From Dichomitus squalens LYAD-421 SS1 (taxonomy: Eukaryota; Basidiomycota; Agaricomycetes; Polyporales; Polyporaceae), in NCBI RefSeq assembly GCF_000275845.1, contig NW_006766896.1, positions 395,205-459,204 of the forward strand: DNA of 64,000 nt. Direction: 5' to 3'. This document shows positions 1 to 13,400 of this stretch, piece by piece. The translations under genes were made by a program, and so were the position numbers. Each line of letters starts with the position of its first letter. The first letter of the stretch is position 1. The notes beneath the pieces are model-generated. The model made no database searches and was not told the DNA's origin. It saw only the letters and a list, made by a program, of their open reading frames with translations.

Positions 1-2054
1 AAGAGCTCTTGCTGGAGCAGCCGTTGCTCATCTGAGGAGACTTGGGGAGCATAGGACTGTTGTATCAACTGCAACAGCGCCGTCAGCGACGGCGCCACAC
101 TCCCGTGGCCACGAATGCCAGAGGCAGTACTCACCTGAGCAGCACGTGTTACATCATCCTGAGCGAGAACCGGGAGGAAACTAGTAGCCATCCAGCCAAG
201 CCAGCAGTAAGAAGCGAAAGCCTAGGCAAGAGAGCGCGTAGAAGCCTTTGTCAAGTTACTAGAGAGCGGGGAGTGAGTTGAATCAGAGCTGGCGCTGTCT
301 TCCGATGGTGTGAGAGACTAAGATACGACAAAGAAAGTAGAGTAGGCAGGAGAACAATGCAGAGATCTACAGGCAAGCCCGAATGCCGAGTACTTGCTGA
401 ACATTGCATTTCCCGTTTCAGCCATCATTATGCTTATGTAAGCATCTTGGGAGCCGCGCGCCTGCTTTTGAGGTGCTCGCGGCCTCATCTGGCCACTTTC
501 TTGCGACGAGTCGTGCTTTGACTAGTAAGTGCGAGTTTGCCTCTAAATTGCATCCCTTTAATTCCACTCAGCGTGTGCTTGACTCATTGCGTCGCTACAG
601 CCCCGCTAACAGCGCGCCTGAACGAGATGCCGACTAAATTTCCTGTCCAACGAGTCGCAGCAAGCAAAGCCATATCCAGAGATGACTACATAGCAGAGTC
701 TATTACGACAGATTGCGCATCTTGAGCAAGCTCGAAAACCCAAGGTTGGACTCGAGCCTACTTAGACTCCCTATACAGCTTCGAATGCGGTCCAACACAG
801 GCCCAGGTCCTCGCCGACATTGTCCTCGAGGCGTTCACCGCAGACACCGACGCGTCTATTTTACAGCTTCCAGGAGATGTGTCGCGACTCGTTCTCCTGC
901 TTCCAGCTCCATTGTTGTGGATGCCATTCTCATTAAGTCTGATGTAGAACGAGCTTGAAGACTCAGCAGATAAATCATCGGATTCGAGTCCTCCATGACT
1001 AACTGGTGCACTACGGGCCTGTCATGAGTGTATTTCTTTTAAGGGTATCCACGGTTGAGGAATCATACGAAGCCGCTGTATGACAGGCAAATCACACTTA
1101 TCAAGAAAGCTACGTCTCCTTTCTAAGCAGGGTTCCCGGACATAGAGAGGAATGGGAGGTGAATGTGAGGCAATGAGGTGCGCACGCACCCTCCCTGCTT
1201 TTTTTATCTCTCATCAAGCTTTCTAACCTGTAACAAGTCCCGCCTGACTGCTGGTGCACGTGATGAACTACATAGCGCTATCAGGTCGAGAATGAGAAGA
1301 AGTAAGTGCTCTTCTGGTTGCAAGGGGTGATAGTTGGTAGGTGCGCTGACAGATGAGGTTGAAACACACATAGGATTCAAACCAAAATCGTGAATGACCA
1401 GGCGTGTAGATGAATCTGCATCAGAAGGTACGCTTGCTGTTTCTTGCGCTTTGATTGAAGGCGATGCGGAATGAGGCTTGCGTCATAGAACCGTCGCAGC
1501 TTTCTCTAACGTCCAGCTCTCTTGGACGGAGCTCTCGCGTAAGCGTCAAAAGGAAAGATACGACGCGATTGAGCATAACGAAACGCACACGCCGCTTCCT
1601 AGCTATTTGTGGACGGCCTTCCGCATGCTACGCGTCTGTACATCTAACCTTAAGTGATAGATGCTACAGGATCTACTCGATGAGCTTCTGCCTTCGCTTC
1701 GGGATCTCGTAATCCGAAGTTTGTCCTACTGGCTCAAGTACTCTGATATCGCCTTCCTAGCCTTGCGCCAATCCCTTCGTCCCACGAAACTTTGAGTGTG
1801 GGCTGAGTTAATATATGAATTCAGAGGACCACGAGTTCTAAGTTCGATAGTGAGGCTTCTAGACCCTCCCTGATGCGGATACAAGGGCGATTTAGTGAAA
1901 TGAGAACCGCGCCCAACGCCGGCGAGCGAAGCCTTCTATCATATAATGGGTCATCAAGGTCACAGAATGGAATACAAATGCTCTCTCCTCCCTAGGCTTG
2001 CCATGAAGCACGTCCCGCAGACCCTGCCGAGTCTAGCCTCAGATCCCCGCTGTC
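1..2054. other. Gene-poor stretch, no gene recognised
   Basis: Both strands carry only short open frames, none longer than about 91 codons, and none resembles a family I know or forms a plausible spliced series. Base composition is less GC-rich than the coding parts of the window. It could contain decayed mobile DNA or the regulatory region of the gene that follows, but I see no terminal repeats that would show this. Confidence 0.5.
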
Positions 2055-3811
2055 ATGTCTACCTCGCAGACAGACCAGTTAGCTGCGCAATATGCTGGCT
2101 TGTATGTCACATCTCCTCCATTGGCAACCTTAAGTTACAGACACAAAAGATCCCGGAACACCATAGCATAACCGCAAATTATTGCTGGATCGCCGGATCA
2201 GGTATTCTGACTCAGTCGTAGTCCTTCACATTGAATAAAGAATCCCTAACGGGGGCGTACTACAGTCGTATTCTTCTACGATTCACTTATCACAACAGGA
2301 GAAGAGATCCGGTGTTTTTGGGGACGAAAACTGACGGGCGCAGCTGTTTTATTTTGGCTCAACAAGTAAATCACCTTGCTTTCCCTCGTCTGCAATATAG
2401 GAACCGACTTCAAGATATCAGACAAGGTGGGTTATAATGACTTTTTTTCTCTGACCCGCAGGCTGACGCTGAACCTGATCTCATGAAACCATCAGAGGTG
2501 AGCGAATCCTCCACTTGTGCATAGCACGATTACTGGAGTTACTTATGCTTGTAGCTGTGCTTTCTCGATAATGGGGACTGCTGGTCTGAGTTACTCGCTT
2601 TACCTAGTTCTAGCAAGTGAGTAGTGCTTATCGTGTAGTCCATTCAGGAGCGATTCTCACAAATGCTGCCGTTCTAGGCTTTACGTCGATACGCGTTCAT
2701 GCTTTGTTGAAGAGCTTGCCCTTATGCCTCATCACCTTTGTCTTATCCATAGTGCCTGTTGGAGTTAACTTCGTAGGGCTCCTTCACAGCAGATGTGTTA
2801 CCACCATGTTGACTTCTTTGAATGGTCAGGCGGTATTCCGGCTTGAGATCACGGGCCAGAACATTCCCCTTTTCGGATGTACTGAGATGGACAATATCAC
2901 CACAAATCTCTCGCAAAAGTGATTTCTTGTTCAAGACAACAATATATGCAAGGTTCCTGATGACAGCGCGTCCTATTTGATCCAGATGTAAGATACATAT
3001 TCATGCCGGCTTTCGCTCATACCTGATGTGAATTGGGTCAGTTGTGATCATATCTCGTTCGTGCCTCATTACAGCAGACTGTCTTGCTTGTGGAGTTACA
3101 TGGTTTGCCCTTGGACGATCCCATGTCTTTCGCCGTGCGGGGATGCTGCAAGGCAATATTTCCAGTGTTTTCTTAGTCGATGGTGCGCGCTGGTTTGCAT
3201 GTGCATATCACATTCGTAAGACGTGACTGATAGAGCTTTGCCCACCGGCAGGACCGTCTATTTCTCGTGAGTCACACGCTCTCCAAGTACGACAAAGCTC
3301 ACAATGCTAGCTCGGTTAGAACCTTGGTCGTCCTCAATTGTCCGCACCTGACTTTCACGTTGCTCTCTGTGATGCTATACTTTTTCTTCAATCAACAAAT
3401 ACTGACATTGACTGGCAGCAGATTGACCTGACTACGCTCGCCAGCACTAGCGCGATCACTACCTTCACAACCCCGTATGTGCATCTTCCGATCACTTACT
3501 CTGTGACATCACGCTGACGGATTATATATTTGCACTTGCGTTTTTGCCTGGGTAGAATATCCGCTATCCTCGTGTCGCGCTTCCTCCTGCGTCTACAGTC
3601 TCCGAGTCTCCGGGGTGTCGGTTCTATACCCTCTTCGCAGACTTCAGCAACGAATCTCGACCGATCTATCATTTTTGACCGAGTCTTTGGTTCGCTTGGG
3701 GCTTCAATTGCGCGCGATGATTATCTTCAGACGGATGATAAGACGGGCGCGGAGGGGAACAACGTGGACGGAGATGTGACAGGAGAACCCACCGAGATCT
3801 CTAGGGAGTAG
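2055..3811 (+). CDS. DUF6533-type seven-helix membrane protein, possibly decaying
   Basis: This looks like a member of the large Agaricomycete DUF6533 integral membrane family, whose function is unknown. The N-terminus reads MSTSQTDQLAAQYAGL. Near 2279-2370 comes the family signature: a YDSLITTGEEI helix followed by CFWGRKLTGAAVLFWLN. Later exons give hydrophobic helices near 2656-2780 (FTSIRVHAL, then LCLITFVLSIVPVGVNF), near 3043-3200 (ISRSCLITADCLACGVTWF), and a C-terminal ISAILVSRFLLRLQ exon starting at about 3554 after a good GT-AG intron. The tail is acidic and ends at a TAG. I could not resolve the first two exon joins or the stretch around 2394-2500, which departs from the family. The gene may therefore be degraded. 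It stands alone, converging on the transporter that follows. Confidence 0.58.
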
Positions 3812-4333
3812 TGCTCTGACCAGCTTACCGTATATATGACCAATATTAGCCTGTATTTTCACTTGAGATAACCCAGAATGACTATTCACATCGCTGGGAA
3901 CGGCGGTGCACGGCGACGACAGTACCTCTAAACTTGCGGCTGTATCGTACTCTGCAATCGCCCTGTAGGTCAACAAGCAGTTCCTTATGAAAACGTGCAC
4001 ACGACTCGAACACCACGCGAATCAAGTTGCAATGTGAAGCTTTCAAGTAATCAACGGAATCATTGTTGATAGATGACAGGTATGCAGGTATACGTACAAG
4101 GCGGTGGTTCAAAAATGAGTAACGGACAACCAGGAACAAGGCCGCACGAAATCCAAAGCTGGCTGCGAGGGCTCTCCCGATGTCATGCATTCAACCCGGC
4201 AGCGAGTGGCGTACAGGCCACAACGATGTTCCTTTGTATGCAGGTCGAGTGGAGCAGAGACATTACCAATATGACCAAAGAGTATTCTCTCGAGCAAACT
4301 AAAGCGAGATGTTGGGCATACGTATCGTATTCA
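3812..4333. other. Intergenic region between convergent genes
   Basis: This 520-bp stretch separates the 3' end of the DUF6533-type gene from the 3' end of the MFS transporter on the other strand. Open frames here have no recognisable content. It probably holds both 3' untranslated regions. Confidence 0.5.
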
Positions 4334-6647
4334 TTACAGGACGTATCTGAAATCTCTATTCTGGACATCCGTCAAATCCAAAAATTCCTAACGCACGCTA
4401 CGTCAGCTGAGGAGCTGAACAGCGGATCTACAAGACGTACCTTGTCCACGCGACGTTCGGTTCGTGTACCATCGGGTAAGACAACCTCAATATAGAAGTC
4501 CTCATATTTATCGTCCACAGGCTCCGCATCTCGTTTCTTGTTCTCGCGTGCGAGTAGAGCTCGGATAACGAGCAACAAGAGCGGACAGATGACGTAGCTG
4601 ATACCGATAATAATCCACGGCACATGGTTTCTGTACCGTTCCCGGCGTGAGCATGTTATGCGACCCCTGAGACGAAGAGGATCTGAGTACGCACCGAGGC
4701 CTATACTTCGCCTGCCACATGAACGGCGCCGACGCGTTGCCGACGCAATAGGCGATCAGCATAATCGCGTTGACGGTTACACGCTTCGTGTGTCCGGCAG
4801 TAACGCTCGACAGCCACGACAAAGAGAGGACGAAGCCAGTCGTGCCGACGCCAGTGAGCCATTACCCGAAAAGCAGCCCGACTTTGTCGCTCCATGGGAG
4901 GAAGTTGATCAGGAGCACTCCAAGGATGTTAGGTACGAAGTAGATGGCGCCGACGTACGCGCGGCTATCCTTGTAGCGCGCAGCCAGTTGGACGCCAGTG
5001 AATATAGTAACGATTTCAATGACGCCGTCTACGCAGCCGAGGAGAGTCGTCTGGAGGTTCGTGAAGCCGAACGAAGAGACAATGATTTGTCTCTGGTTCG
5101 TCAAGCTGTTCGGGATGTTATCGAGCGCCGAGAAGAGCGCGAAGAGCCAGGTCTTCGGATCAGTGAGAGCTTCGTAGAACCTGCAACAGATGAGGAGACG
5201 AAGACAGGTAGTGGTGACGTAGACACGCACTGCTCGATCTTGAAGTGCTTGTTCTCGACACCGGTTTGGTTTTCCTGCTAAAGTCTGAGTGTCCGATCGG
5301 ACCCATATGATAACATGCTAGGGCAGACCTGGATACGTTTGACCGCTTTAGCACGTTCGTCCTGCGTCAGGAACCACGCGTTCGTAGGCGAGTCAGGGAA
5401 AAGAAACCTATATCAAATGGTGAATTGGCCGTCGACGTGAATCTTCGTCGCACTTACCAATACAGAACGGCCACGATGATAGTCAGACCTCCCGTAATGA
5501 CCATGAGCCTACGCGGCCTCGTCAAGGACTCATCCACGCTGGAAAAGATGAGCAGTACGCACCATTGCCATGGCTCGAAGTTCTTGGTCTTGATATGCAA
5601 GGTCCCGAAGCTCAGGAAACCAGAGATGATCTGGGCTGTGAAAGACGCGACCCGACTAAGCATAAGGCCATGCCAATGCAACTGTCTACTACGCACCTGT
5701 TCCATTCATCAAGACTGCCGGACGTCAAAGGGTAGTCAGCTCACAAGCACCACACGACAGAGAGCTATCTTTGCTCTAGGCGACACTCACACCAGTACCC
5801 GACTCGCAGGGTCTGCTCTTTGCGTGTGTAGAACATAGAGCTGACGATCAAAAAGCCAGCGGTGATAGAGCCTTCGCACATGCCCAAGATTAAGCGGACA
5901 GCGAATAGTCCACCAAAGCTCTTGCATGCCGCGTGCGAACACAGCGCCACGCCCCACACAAAGATATTGGCGCTGCAAAGTATCAGTCAGCTGCCGCGCT
6001 AAGGCCGCTCGAGTTGCGCGAGAGCATCGCACCTCATCCATTTGCCAACGGGGAATCGTTGAAGAGCAAGGTTCTGGGGGTATTCGAAGACGAGGTAGCT
6101 GAGGTAGAATATCGTTCCGAGCCTGAGAGACACGTCAACGACAGGAAGGTTCGGGTCTGGAAAGGGTGTCGTACCAGTTATACCTGAATGGTACAAATTG
6201 AGTTAAGGGGTAGAGAGAGCGTGGAGGGGCGGGACGTACTGGTTAGTCGTGAGGTGCGTTGCGGTCCTTAGACACAGATTAGACCAGTTGCAAGAGCACT
6301 CCTCGTATTGCGTCATTTACCTGATGCCTAGGATAGCCGAGCTTCCTAATGTCGTCTTGTCCATGAATTGAACCCAATAAAGAGCTGACAACCAACATAT
6401 CGTAGTCGTAGTGAGCTACCGTATCAGAAGAGCGGATCAACTTGAGCTTACTGCACATGAGAGGCAGGACATGCCAGTCAATCTTCTTCCGGATCCTGTT
6501 AGCCTCTTCCGGGCTCAGCTCCTCGTCAAGAGCCGCTGCGAGCTGAGCAGCGGTATCGACCTCCTTATCCGCGACGGCCACATGCGTAACGCCGACGTCG
6601 ACAACGTTCTTCTCGTCCGAGTCACCAAAGGATCCCTTGGTACTCAT
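4334..6647 (-). CDS. MFS transporter, allantoate permease (Dal5/ACS) family
   Basis: This is a plasma-membrane anion:cation symporter of the major facilitator superfamily. The Dal5 group moves allantoate, ureidosuccinate, small peptides or vitamin-like carboxylates; the substrate cannot be told from sequence. The start gives a hydrophilic N-terminus, then the family signature EEANRIRKKIDWHVLPLMC. Splicing at 6445 joins this to TLYWVQFMDKTTLGSSAILG, the first helix. Later exons give LGTIFYLSYLVFEYPQNLAL, RLILGMCEGSITAGFLI, then FGTLHIKTKNFEPWQW and, after more introns, IPNSLTNQRQIIVSSFGF. A last small exon after a GT-AG intron gives a family-like end, EFLDLTDVQNRDFRYVL, with the stop at 4334. 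The protein appears intact. No pathway partner lies beside it. Confidence 0.85.
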
Positions 6648-8697
6648 CTTGAACGACGGTCGCGATGATTGGGAGGGACGGCCAAAGTCGCGGGAATCGC
6701 TTGGAGCCGTTGGCTCTATAAGGCGCCATCAAGAAGCCGCGCCCGATAGCGTTATCCATGTGATGATACGAGGTTCTCAGGCTGTCTATTCTTCCGTCTC
6801 GGTATAGCTCCAGTGGAATCGCTCTACTTCTCCGCTCAGTGTCCCTTATCATCCACGAGAGGCACGGGTTGCAATATTTACCGTCTTGGCGCCTGGAAGG
6901 ACGCTCGTGGGAATGCTCTTCCGCAGAATTCTACGCGAGGCAAGGGCGATATCAGTAAGGAGGCCTTGAGAGCCCAATGAAGCTAATGGACCAAAATTTC
7001 AATAGAACGTCAGCCACGGCGATCTAGACGATCGGGGTATCTTCAAGTAAGTACCTATGTCGTAGCGTATCGCATCCTCCTCCGAGTGATCGGTGGAGCC
7101 CCACCATTAGATAGTACCGGGCTTGCCGTGAACTTCTCATATAACCTGTGGTGAGCCCAGCGCAAAGGTACAGTCCTCCGCAGTAGATGAGCCTATCTGT
7201 GCCAAGAACAGGATGAGCAAACTGCCAATTATACCCCCTTCCGTTGGCAGCACATCGTCGGGCAGAGGTCCTCGCCGCCGTCTCAAGAACTTGTCATATG
7301 CATCGAGGGCAAGCTGCGCGAGCTGCACACGTAGCGAAAGTTCCCAGTGCTGCTGACACCAATGTGCATCACACCCAGTACTAAGCATTCAAAGGCCAGC
7401 GGCAAGGATGTGTTCAGCCCGGTAGTGAACGAGTGTGCAGATGTTCCGGAGCTCGATGTGGCATACCCAGTTTCCGGGGTCCGCCAAGTCGGGCGTCTGA
7501 CGGAGCTCCGCAACTCGCGGAACCTGGCCTGCACTAATCTCTCTTCGTCCCAACCAACTTGCAGTGTCCCGGAGAACAGATTATGCTCTTAAGTACCTGA
7601 GGGGACTTGTCATGTGCTGCCCCTTTGAAGTATGTTCCCGCTTTGTGCGATGCCTCGAGTCATTCTATTCGACCGGACTCCCTGGCATCGTGTCTCTTGT
7701 AGCAATTCTCCGTACAAATCGTTGCTCACGACGAACTGAGGCAGCCATTCATCACCCCTAGGTTTCTACGGGGAAGCTCGGTAATTGATGTTTGTGTGAG
7801 CAGCTAGGAATGCGGTCCAGGGCTAGAGGTGGGCATGTTGTAGGAATGTTAGCCTAAGTATGTTTTCTCCTGATAGTTCCCTCTTCTAGGTTGACTATGT
7901 GATACACAGCGCGACGCGATCTGCTACTCTGCAGTCGGGCAAGTGTCGATTCTGCCTGTCCACCATGCAGACGGCCGCCATTGGTGAAACGTCTCTTCGA
8001 TGCTCGGGTTTCCCTCTAGCCAACTGGGGGGGCTGAGAACGCTGTTGTCCGATGCTACGCAGCGAAGAAATCAGTCGTCTGTTGATACTGGTGTAGTATA
8101 AGCCCTCTGCGCACAATGCAGAAGCATACAAGTTGTCTTACAAGTGCTGCGCTCATCGTACAGCTTGTGCACGGTGTCCTGTGGTGTTCTGAGTCTACTG
8201 CATTCTAGAAAGTGGCAGTCTATGCACGCTATACTCTGGGAGGACGGAAAACGATGGTATTGGGCGCGCGCTACGGAAGCTGCGCGGGACCACCGAGTCC
8301 GTGTCGCCGCCGCTCTCTCGCGCGACCGGTGGGCCGAGCTCAAGCCGGCGAAAGGCGAATGTACCTGATACATGAGACGTAGCTAAGCGAAACCAAAAAT
8401 GGGGCAGCGGAAGGGCGGGTGAAAACGAACGCTCGAGGAGAAACGAAAGCTCGAGGAGCGCGAGCTCCCGAAGGGCGAGGGGACGAGGATCCTGGGCTGC
8501 GAGCCCTTAACCTATATATTACTAGAGACAAAGCAGATGTAAAGCGGCGAGGGGGTGGCACGAGTTACGCTGTCATAGACCCTGGACAATAATCATTGTC
8601 CAAAACACTTGTCTGCTGCGCAATTCATTTCACATCGGGTCAATAGATGTCGCAGAGTTGAGAAGCCCAGTAGTCTGTTTCAGGGCAATTTGCTATC

Positions 8698-8925
8698 ATG
8701 TCTCGCGATCAACAATGCGCCCCGCTGGCAATCATGATCTTGCTGCTTGTAGTAAGTAGTCTATGTGTGTGTTGTATTTTGCTTGCCGGCGGGTCACATA
8801 TCTAGGTCTGTTCATACCTCTTGACATTCGGCAAAGACGTTACTCAAGCTCGGATTGCCGCCGCGGTGTCGAACTTCATCCTAGCCAGATCTTCGATCGC
8901 GACCTTATGTCATGTTGCTCTCTGA
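8698..8925 (+). CDS. Possible 57-residue single-helix peptide
   Basis: An ATG at 8698 opens a frame beginning MSRDQQCAPLAIMILLLV. A GTAAGT donor and a TCTAG acceptor at about 8806 remove a 49-nt intron and join it to CSYLLTFGKDVTQARIA, ending at a TGA at 8925. The result is a short protein with one hydrophobic segment. I recognise no family, and a spliced frame of this length can arise by chance. It could also be a fragment of a decayed membrane protein. Confidence 0.2.
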
Positions 8926-10369
8926 ACCCCAATATGTTCGACGACCCCTCTTGTCACACATCCCACTATGGAATGGAAAGTTGTCGCCCCCAAGCTCTCG
9001 GTATCACACCCGTATTTCTCCGCTCTTGTTTCGCCCCACGCGCAACTCTGTGTTGTCATCATGGCGGATTCAGCAGTTTCTCCGCACCTTGGCGAAGATA
9101 ATTGCACAAGTATCAGCGCCCTACCTTCCGACGGCTGGCGTGCCCCCCAGTGCTTCTGAACTTCGAGGCGATCTCTTGTGACCGGCCATCGCGGAGACTT
9201 GTCACCGCAGACGGTCACCAGACGCATCAACTCCTGCGGGCTGACGTTAGAGGCCTCGATACTTCAATCTGACTTCTGTCAATTGTTCTTGCGGCGATAT
9301 TATTCAACCGAAACCATAACTGACTTGCCGCCTAGAGGATTTCCGCAGCGTTCAAGTAAGTATAGCGATGTGTGCGCGGTGCCGTTCGGCAAATCGGGCT
9401 GTTCCGCGGGGATCAGTGGCACAACGTGGACGGGGCGCTAACTGACAGTAGTAGCCGGGGGAGACCGTTTCATACCAGCCGTTCGCAGCCTGGCCCTCCC
9501 ACCTTGAAACTGGCGTTTGTTCACGGCAAACTGTGCGGTAAGGAGCGTAAGTAAAGCAAAATCGGTTGATGCGGGTATGTAGCTGCCGCATTGTCGGGAA
9601 GCGGTAGGATGGGTGCTAGATCAAGACAATATCGTCAACGTTTGGCGTTGGAGCTCGGGCTCGAGCCTGGTCGGACGTTGAGAGGCACATTCCGTAGACG
9701 GCCAAGTCTCTCTTCTACCGCCTGTTGGTCAGAACACCACGCTCCCAATCAGTAGATGCGGGAGTCTTCTGTTCATCCGGCACGGCGAGGATAGGGATCA
9801 CCATGCGTCCGTCGTCTCGTAACGATGATATTCTGGAGGAAGATTTGTCCTTACGAAGTATGTTGCCACGCTTGTCTTCCGTTTTCCGGCTCGTTCAGCA
9901 TGCATGGGAAAGTCGGTGACCCGATTTCTATTCTCATTACACGACGGATTCCTGACTCATGGCATGAAGGTCCCACAGAAGCACTTCACTCTCAATCGAC
10001 ATCTGCACAGGATACCTAAGCAGAGCAGGGCAATGACAAGCAGCAAGCTGATATCGCCATAAGCCTCGCTCACTCTGCCACAGCTCGTAGAGCGCACAAA
10101 TGATCTTCGGATCAGCGCTTGCTCAGTATCCGACAGAGGCTTCGTTCCGCGGCTATGTCTTCTGTCTCCCATGGTTATCCTCCCGCGCAGATACCAGCGT
10201 CCCAGCGAAGTGCACCCCGGATCCCAGCTACGTGGTTCATACATGCCAGATCGCACCGGCTACGGCTGCAGTACCGATGGGCGCATTAAGGGGTCCGATC
10301 TTCTCTTCCATCACGCTCACGCGAAGCCTCAACAAGAAGTCTGCCCTGCGGAGCGACCTGGACAGACCT

Positions 10370-10375
10370 TATAAA
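10370..10375 (+). promoter_or_regulatory. TATA-box candidate for the NRPS-like reductase gene
   Basis: TATAAA sits about 80 bp upstream of the start codon at 10453, a suitable distance for a fungal core promoter with a short 5' leader. The assignment rests on motif and position only. Confidence 0.45.
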
Positions 10376-10452
10376 CCCTACCGCGACAGAGCGACAGGAC
10401 TTCAAACGAACCCCCCCCTCACTGCTTGTCGCACCTGCTGTCTTGCATTACG

Positions 10453-13400
10453 ATGTCCCTCAAGAACGCGCCCGGATTCTACAACCCCGCAGTGCACACC
10501 TACCAGGGAGCCAGCAGCAAGACTTTCACGCCTCCTGGATTAGACACGTCCCTGACGATCCCGGAACTCTTCGAGTTCCACGCGAAGCACAGCGCGGAGC
10601 ATCCCGTCTTCGTTTACGCCGACGACGACCAAAAGGAGCATGTCATCCACTTCCGAGAGGTATGGCGCGCCATCCGGAAGTCCGCAACGCTTTCGTCCGC
10701 ACATTACAACCAGCTGGCGAAGTACTATGAGGAGGCGCAAGTGGGCAAGAGCGAGGATGATCCCCCTGTCATCGGTATCCTCGCGACAGCAGGTGCGCAT
10801 GAGCCCGTCCCACAGTCCATCATTCCGCGGCTCTGCGTGTGTTCTTCTGGCTGACATGGAAGTTCCTCGCGCTCCGCTCGTCTAGACTCAATAACATTCT
10901 ACACCCTGAAAGTCGGTCTCATGTATCTCGGCCTTACGCCCTTCCCGATCTCGACACGTAACTCGGCGATCGCGGTCGCGCACCTTGTCTCTAAGACCGG
11001 CGTCAAGCAGATGTACGTGAGCGCGGACCCCGCAATGCAGCGCCTCGCGCAAGAAGCCAATGAGATTCTCGCGAAGGATGGAAACGAGTTCGAGCCGCTT
11101 CCCATGCCCACGTTCGAGGATCTCTATGGCCCGGGCGGGGACGAGAACCTGCTGCCCATGGGAAAGGTCAGTCCGACGAAGACGTGTGTCATTCTGCATT
11201 CGTCTGGTAAGTTCAGTTCCTTGAAGGCGCGGGCGGATTTTCGGTGCTGCTACTTGCACCGACCCCGATGCTCATGGATCATGACACAGGCTCTACGGCG
11301 TTCCCGAAGCCGATCAAGTTCCTGGACAAGAACTTCAGGAAGTGGGGGACGTTCGTATGTGAGTGGCTCGCCCGGTCCGATGCGGCTAATTCTAAAATAG
11401 GCCAATTTGCAGATTTCGGAGAGTTCGACTTCTGTGGGGTGCGCGTCGGCGGCCAGGCGAACCCTATGTTCCGTATGTGACCTTATCGGCGGCTTCTGTT
11501 CTGGACGCTGAATTGCTCCCTTTCAGACGTAATGGGTTCGCTCATGATGACTTGGTCGGTGGGTCGCTCTTCACTACCTTGATCATGAATCGCCGTGCCG
11601 ATGAGTTCGCGCTTCAGATATACGCTGGTGTCATCTGGACGATGTTCAAGCCGTCCACCCCACCCGTGGTGCCGACTCCAGAGTTGTATTTGCAGTCTGC
11701 CATCTCAACTCACACTGAGATTGTGTACTGCGTCCCGGCATTCATCGAGGTAGAGCGCTCGAGTAACGCAGTATAAGCAATGACTGACCATGGTGTAGGC
11801 ATGGGCGCGGGATCCAGAGAACATGCCCAGAATCAAGACACTCCGGGCGATGGTACGAAACATCGTTTGGCGCGTCCGAGGAATGGACCTAACCTCCGGC
11901 GGACCGATAGATCTATGCCGGCGCGCCGATGAACAAGCAGATCGGCGATCGCCTCGCGTCCGAGGACATCGCGCTCATTCCGTTCTATGGCTCGTGAGTG
12001 TCCTTTCCCGATTTGATGTCTCGGGTGTGGATCCTCCTATGAAGGGCGCTGCTCATGGGACATTCTCTTAGCACCGAGATCGGCGCCGTTGTGCGCCTGA
12101 TCCCGAACCCGAAGACGATGTACAAGACAGATTGGGACTATTTCCAGATTTCCCCGCACATAGACATTCGCTTGATCCCTCAAGAGGAGCAGCCAGGAAT
12201 TTTTGAACCTGTGGCATTTGTGCGCTTCCCTCGTTGGATCGGCACAGTTGAGTGCGCCTTCTCACTAGCATCTTTCAGGACTCGCCAACCTTCACGCCAA
12301 ATGTCTTCAACTCGGTCATCGATGGCCGCCCGGCGTACTCGACAAGCGACCTTGTCCAGCAGCATCCGACCAAGCATAATCTCTTCCGGGTGTTCGGTCG
12401 TGCCGACGACCAACTGATGCTATCGACTGGTGAGAAGGTGAGTGAAAGAACGTCCCCCTTTTGAACGAGGAAATAGAGCCTGAAGTGACCCATTCATGAC
12501 AGACGAACCCAGCACCACTAGGTGAGGTTCATATCAGACTTGGAAGGATAACTTGGTCATTGAACTGATGGGGTCCTTGCCTCTGTATAGAGGCGATCTT
12601 GGTCCAGGACCCTCATGTCCATGCATGCCTTATGTTTGGACGGGGACGTTTCCAGAACGGCATCCTCATCCAGCCCAAGGACACTTTCGATCCCAGTGAC
12701 GAGGCGAAACTCGAAGAGTACAGAAACAAGATATGGTGTGTAGCGTATGCTTCCATATATCAATATTCAAATTTCACTGAAGGGAATGCGACAGGCCTTC
12801 GATCGAGAAGATGAACGCCTTTGCTCCCTCTCATTCCCGCGTGTTCAAAGAGGTGCGTTAGACGGTGCCTCGCTGCAATCGCAGTACACTTACAGCAACT
12901 GTACAGATGATCATGGTGACGAAGCCGGACAAGCCCTTGGAGTACACTGCTAAGGGCACCCCTCGCCGGCAGGTCTGCCTCGCAGCGTATGCCGATGAGA
13001 TCGACGCCTTGTACAAGCGGGTCGAGGAATCCTCGCAGATCGACCTCCCCCCTCCGCGCAACTGGACTCCCGCGTCCATCCACGAGTTCGTCGGGGACAT
13101 CGTGAAGAAGGTCATGAAGAACGCGAGCATCCAGGCGGACGACGACCTCTTCCTCCAGGGCTGCGACAGCCTGCAGGCGACGTGGATCCGGAACACGCTC
13201 ATCCACGCGCTCCGCTCCTCCTCGAGCGTGAACACGCACGACATCCCGTCCGGCTTCGTCTACGCGCACCCGAGCATCAGCGCGCTCTCTGCATACCTTG
13301 CCAGCTTGTTCTCGGGCAAGACTGTCGACAAGGACGTGGACCGCGCTGCGGGCATCGAGCGCATGGTCGCGCTGCTCGACAAGTACAGTGCTGGGCTTGA

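Larger units (their letters stand above)
6648..10452. other. 3.8-kb gene-poor region with short open frames only
   Basis: No recognisable protein is encoded on either strand. Open frames stay under 150 codons and overlap each other. A purine-rich patch near 8420-8490 repeats a GCTCGAGGAG-like unit twice. One possible tiny spliced membrane peptide is listed separately. The right-hand end holds the promoter of the reductase gene. I saw no long inverted or direct repeats by eye. Confidence 0.45.

Noticed and set aside
955..1010. GGATTCGAGTCCTCC, like a tRNA T-arm
   Set aside because: No matching acceptor, D-arm or anticodon stem could be drawn upstream at tRNA spacing.
4073..4495. 140-codon plus-strand frame between the first two genes
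   Set aside because: It overlaps the 3' exons of the transporter and has no recognisable content.
4658..5281. 207-codon plus-strand frame rich in Arg and Glu
   Set aside because: It is the antisense shadow of the MFS transporter, which has clear family motifs on the other strand.
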